In this document: positions 6,640 through 8,251 of the stretch, one piece after another
Layout of the letters: each line of letters opens with the position of its first letter
Position numbering within the stretch: the stretch's first letter is position 1
NCBI GenBank assembly: GCA_024641365.1
Contig: JAHEDF010000154.1
Location: forward strand, 1-8,251
DNA length: 8,251 bases
Direction: 5' to 3'
Source: Planctomycetota bacterium
Lineage (GTDB): Bacteria > Planctomycetota > UBA11346
Notes under the pieces: model-generated
What the model saw: only the letters and a program-made list of their open reading frames with translations
Databases searched by the model: none
Told to the model about the DNA's origin: nothing
Position numbers and translations under genes: made by a program

Positions 6640-6728
6640 CTGTTTTTAAAAGACTTATTTTTCAGAGAAAAACGTAATAATTTCCGAAAAGGATTGTGTC
6701 TGATTGGCCAGGATTTTTACCCATAATT

Positions 6729-8251
6729 ATGAGAACACTATTCCTGGCTTATAGAAACAGCGGCAAGATAATCATTTGCCATTGTGAATTTTGTGATCAC
6801 AACAGGCAGCCCAATGCCAGCTCCATCACCTCGAACAGTTCGGAAAAGAAGTGCGACTATGCCGGAAATACCAGTAATTCTTCCGGAGCTATGGCATTAC
6901 GCGTTCCTGGAGGTCATTCATGGCCGATTACGCCAGGTCCGCGTTTGCAAGAAATGGCAATGCGGTGGAATTCAATCGTCTATAATCGTGAACGCTGGGA
7001 TACCGATGATGGTAGTGTTGATTTACAAGCACGCGCACAGTTAGATTTAGATAGTATTGGCCTCAATGTTGGCGTTCGTGATTTAATGGTCAAAGCGGGC
7101 ATGGCAGAAATATTTCTGACCTGGCAAGGCGAAGAGCATGATTGGGAAGGGCGTACAATGCCCTGGGAATTTGTTTTATCGTTAGCCACTCGCGCTGAGC
7201 GCAAAGAAAAAAGTTTAACCGTGTGGCGTCATTTAGATGCTGGACGCGGATTACGTGAATTACCAAACACGGTTGACTCGTTGGCTTTTGTTGATTTTGC
7301 ACCGGGGCGATTAAAAGCGCATTTGAATAATCAAGTCGATAAACAACTCATTGCTGCGTCGCTCGGATTAGATGCCCAGGTTTTTTCCGACTATGGGTTA
7401 GCAGATTTAGAAAAAGAATTAGCAAATGTGCGTTCCTCAGTCATTCATGTGACGGCGTTTGATAATGTAGAGGCTGCGCAATTACTAGGATTAAAATCGC
7501 CCGCTCGACGTTTTGGATTATGTATCGGTAATAGTGAAAATGATACGGCTACAGCACCTGATTGGGGTATCGCCGAAATTATTGGCAAGGCGATGCCGCG
7601 ATTAGTGACCTATAATACACAAAGCTCAAATCGTTTAGGTGCGGTTTCAATTGGTATTGGCAGAGCATGTGCTGCTTTGGGCTTTCAAGATAATGTTAAT
7701 CGTGATGTAGCACGTACATTTTATACTGAATTTTACCGGCAATGGAAAAATAATAAATTTCAACTCCATACCGCGTTAATAAATACGCGCATGTCATTGC
7801 GAAAACGTAGCGTCGATTTTCAAGGAGCCGGGTTTTTATTGTGGACAGATCGCTCGCTTATTGATGTTAAACCAATCGAGCGCACGAATAGCGACGAAAA
7901 AATAATTACTGCACAAGAGAAATCGCCACATTCACCACAAGCGTCTTCTTCAAGTTCGGCGCATGTGTCAAAACCTGTAGCAGGTGTCACAAAGAACGTA
8001 CAAACAGTAGCGCAGATAAGCATTCAAGTGGAATGTGAACCGCTTCCGCGATTAAATTATTCCCTGTTACATAATGATCGTGATTTATTTTACCGTTTTA
8101 GTTTAGTGCGTTTAAGTGAAAATGACATTCCTGGTGTGTGTGTACGTGTCGTCTTATCAGCAGGTGGTCAGGATGTGGTGTGGAAATCACAATTAACACT
8201 GCATGACGCGATTACCGATTTACGGCATTTAGTTCGAGTGCCAGTTGTCGC
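6729..8251 (+). CDS. CHAT-like (caspase-fold) domain protein with degenerate active site, 3' end beyond window
   Basis: The frame is open from 6681 to the window end without a stop; 507 residues are visible from ATG 6729. No strong Shine-Dalgarno marks the start: ATG 6891 (residue 55) is an alternative, and codon use before it differs. Residues 1-54 hold C17, C19xxC22 and C42xxA, perhaps a decayed zinc ribbon. Residues of about 75-375 follow the CHAT layout: MPWEF (144-148), where the family has LPWE; a beta-strand VIH at 238-240 leading to VTAFDN, where the family has the catalytic GHG; then LVTYNTQSSN at about 293-302, where the family has LNAC; then an Ala/Gly-rich helix and FYTEFYRQW. Thus the usual His aligns with Phe244 and the Cys is absent. 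A Ser/Pro-rich linker (about 385-428) leads to a beta-rich segment (430 on). CHAT proteins often serve in prokaryotic defence or signalling; the role here is unknown. The CHAT call is by eye. Confidence 0.7.
   Translation, partial: MRTLFLAYRNSGKIIICHCEFCDHNRQPNASSITSNSSEKKCDYAGNTSNSSGAMALRVPGGHSWPITPGPRLQEMAMRWNSIVYNRERWDTDDGSVDLQARAQLDLDSIGLNVGVRDLMVKAGMAEIFLTWQGEEHDWEGRTMPWEFVLSLATRAERKEKSLTVWRHLDAGRGLRELPNTVDSLAFVDFAPGRLKAHLNNQVDKQLIAASLGLDAQVFSDYGLADLEKELANVRSSVIHVTAFDNVEAAQLLGLKSPARRFGLCIGNSENDTATAPDWGIAEIIGKAMPRLVTYNTQSSNRLGAVSIGIGRACAALGFQDNVNRDVARTFYTEFYRQWKNNKFQLHTALINTRMSLRKRSVDFQGAGFLLWTDRSLIDVKPIERTNSDEKIITAQEKSPHSPQASSSSSAHVSKPVAGVTKNVQTVAQISIQVECEPLPRLNYSLLHNDRDLFYRFSLVRLSENDIPGVCVRVVLSAGGQDVVWKSQLTLHDAITDLRHLVRVPVV

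Larger units (their letters stand above)
6483..6654. mobile_element. Possible miniature insertion: element 2 with 7-bp flanking direct repeats
   Basis: AAAAGAC occurs at 6483-6489, one base outside the left arm, and again at 6648-6654, eight bases outside the right arm. Near-perfect terminal inverted repeats, no coding capacity and flanking direct repeats are the layout of a MITE-like insertion. The unequal spacing to the arms and the A-rich sequence weaken the case, and no second copy is visible for comparison. Confidence 0.35.
6404..6728. other. Gene-poor spacer between hldE and the CHAT-like gene
   Basis: No credible gene lies in these 325 bases. The stretch holds inverted-array element 2 (6491-6639), a flanking 7-bp direct repeat, a TATAAT at 6448-6453 with no good -35 at the right distance, and a 10-bp direct repeat GTGTCTGATT at 6411-6420 and 6696-6705. 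I see no compact GC-rich hairpin followed by a T-run that would be a standard terminator for the heptose operon. The frame of the downstream gene is open from 6681. Confidence 0.7.

Noticed and set aside
6608..6650. Standard intrinsic terminator for the heptose operon
   Set aside because: A T-run follows the right arm of element 2, but the stem partner is about 87 nt away and the arm has no compact internal hairpin. I mention it only as a possibility in the element entry.
6784..7044. An 86-residue + strand reading frame starting at GTG or nearby
   Set aside because: It overlaps the long CHAT-like frame in another register, has no recognisable domain and has unusual composition. The longer frame has coherent family motifs, so this one is a shadow.

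Overview
The window comes from a bacterium with a lipopolysaccharide outer membrane. It carries a complete four-gene set for making ADP-L-glycero-beta-D-manno-heptose, the activated sugar of the LPS inner core. The coding sequence leans towards AT at third positions (many tta, gat and aaa codons), and the HldD, GmhA and HldE proteins resemble their E. coli counterparts closely. A gammaproteobacterium is the most likely host, but the sequence does not prove this.

Layout, all genes on the + strand. (1) 1-1083: the 3' part of a class II (MOFRL-type) glycerate 2-kinase, cut by the window edge. (2) 1139-2593: an iron-dependent carotenoid cleavage oxygenase, closest in motif style to the animal BCO/RPE65 branch. 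Its last codons are written by a tandem 8-bp repeat. (3) 2552-2764: an inverted pair of 8-bp tandem arrays with a perfect 32-bp stem, lying between the oxygenase and the heptose operon. (4) 2823-6403: hldD-gmhB-gmhA-hldE, with every junction overlapping by 4 or 8 bases. (5) 6404-6728: a 325-bp gap holding a second inverted-array element (6491-6639, 9-bp period) flanked by a 7-bp direct repeat. (6) 6729-8251: a long reading frame that leaves the window still open. Its protein has a CHAT-like (caspase-fold) domain without the expected catalytic His and Cys, then a Ser/Pro-rich linker and the start of a beta-rich domain.

How the genes work together: GmhA isomerises sedoheptulose 7-phosphate. The HldE kinase domain adds the 1-phosphate, GmhB removes the 7-phosphate, the HldE nucleotidyltransferase domain adds AMP, and HldD epimerises the product. 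The glycerate kinase and the carotenoid oxygenase have no evident link to this pathway. They may be co-transcribed with each other across a 55-bp gap.

The parts most worth a second look are the degenerate CHAT-like protein at the right edge, the two inverted tandem-array elements that bracket the heptose operon, and the oxygenase C-terminus that runs into one of those elements.
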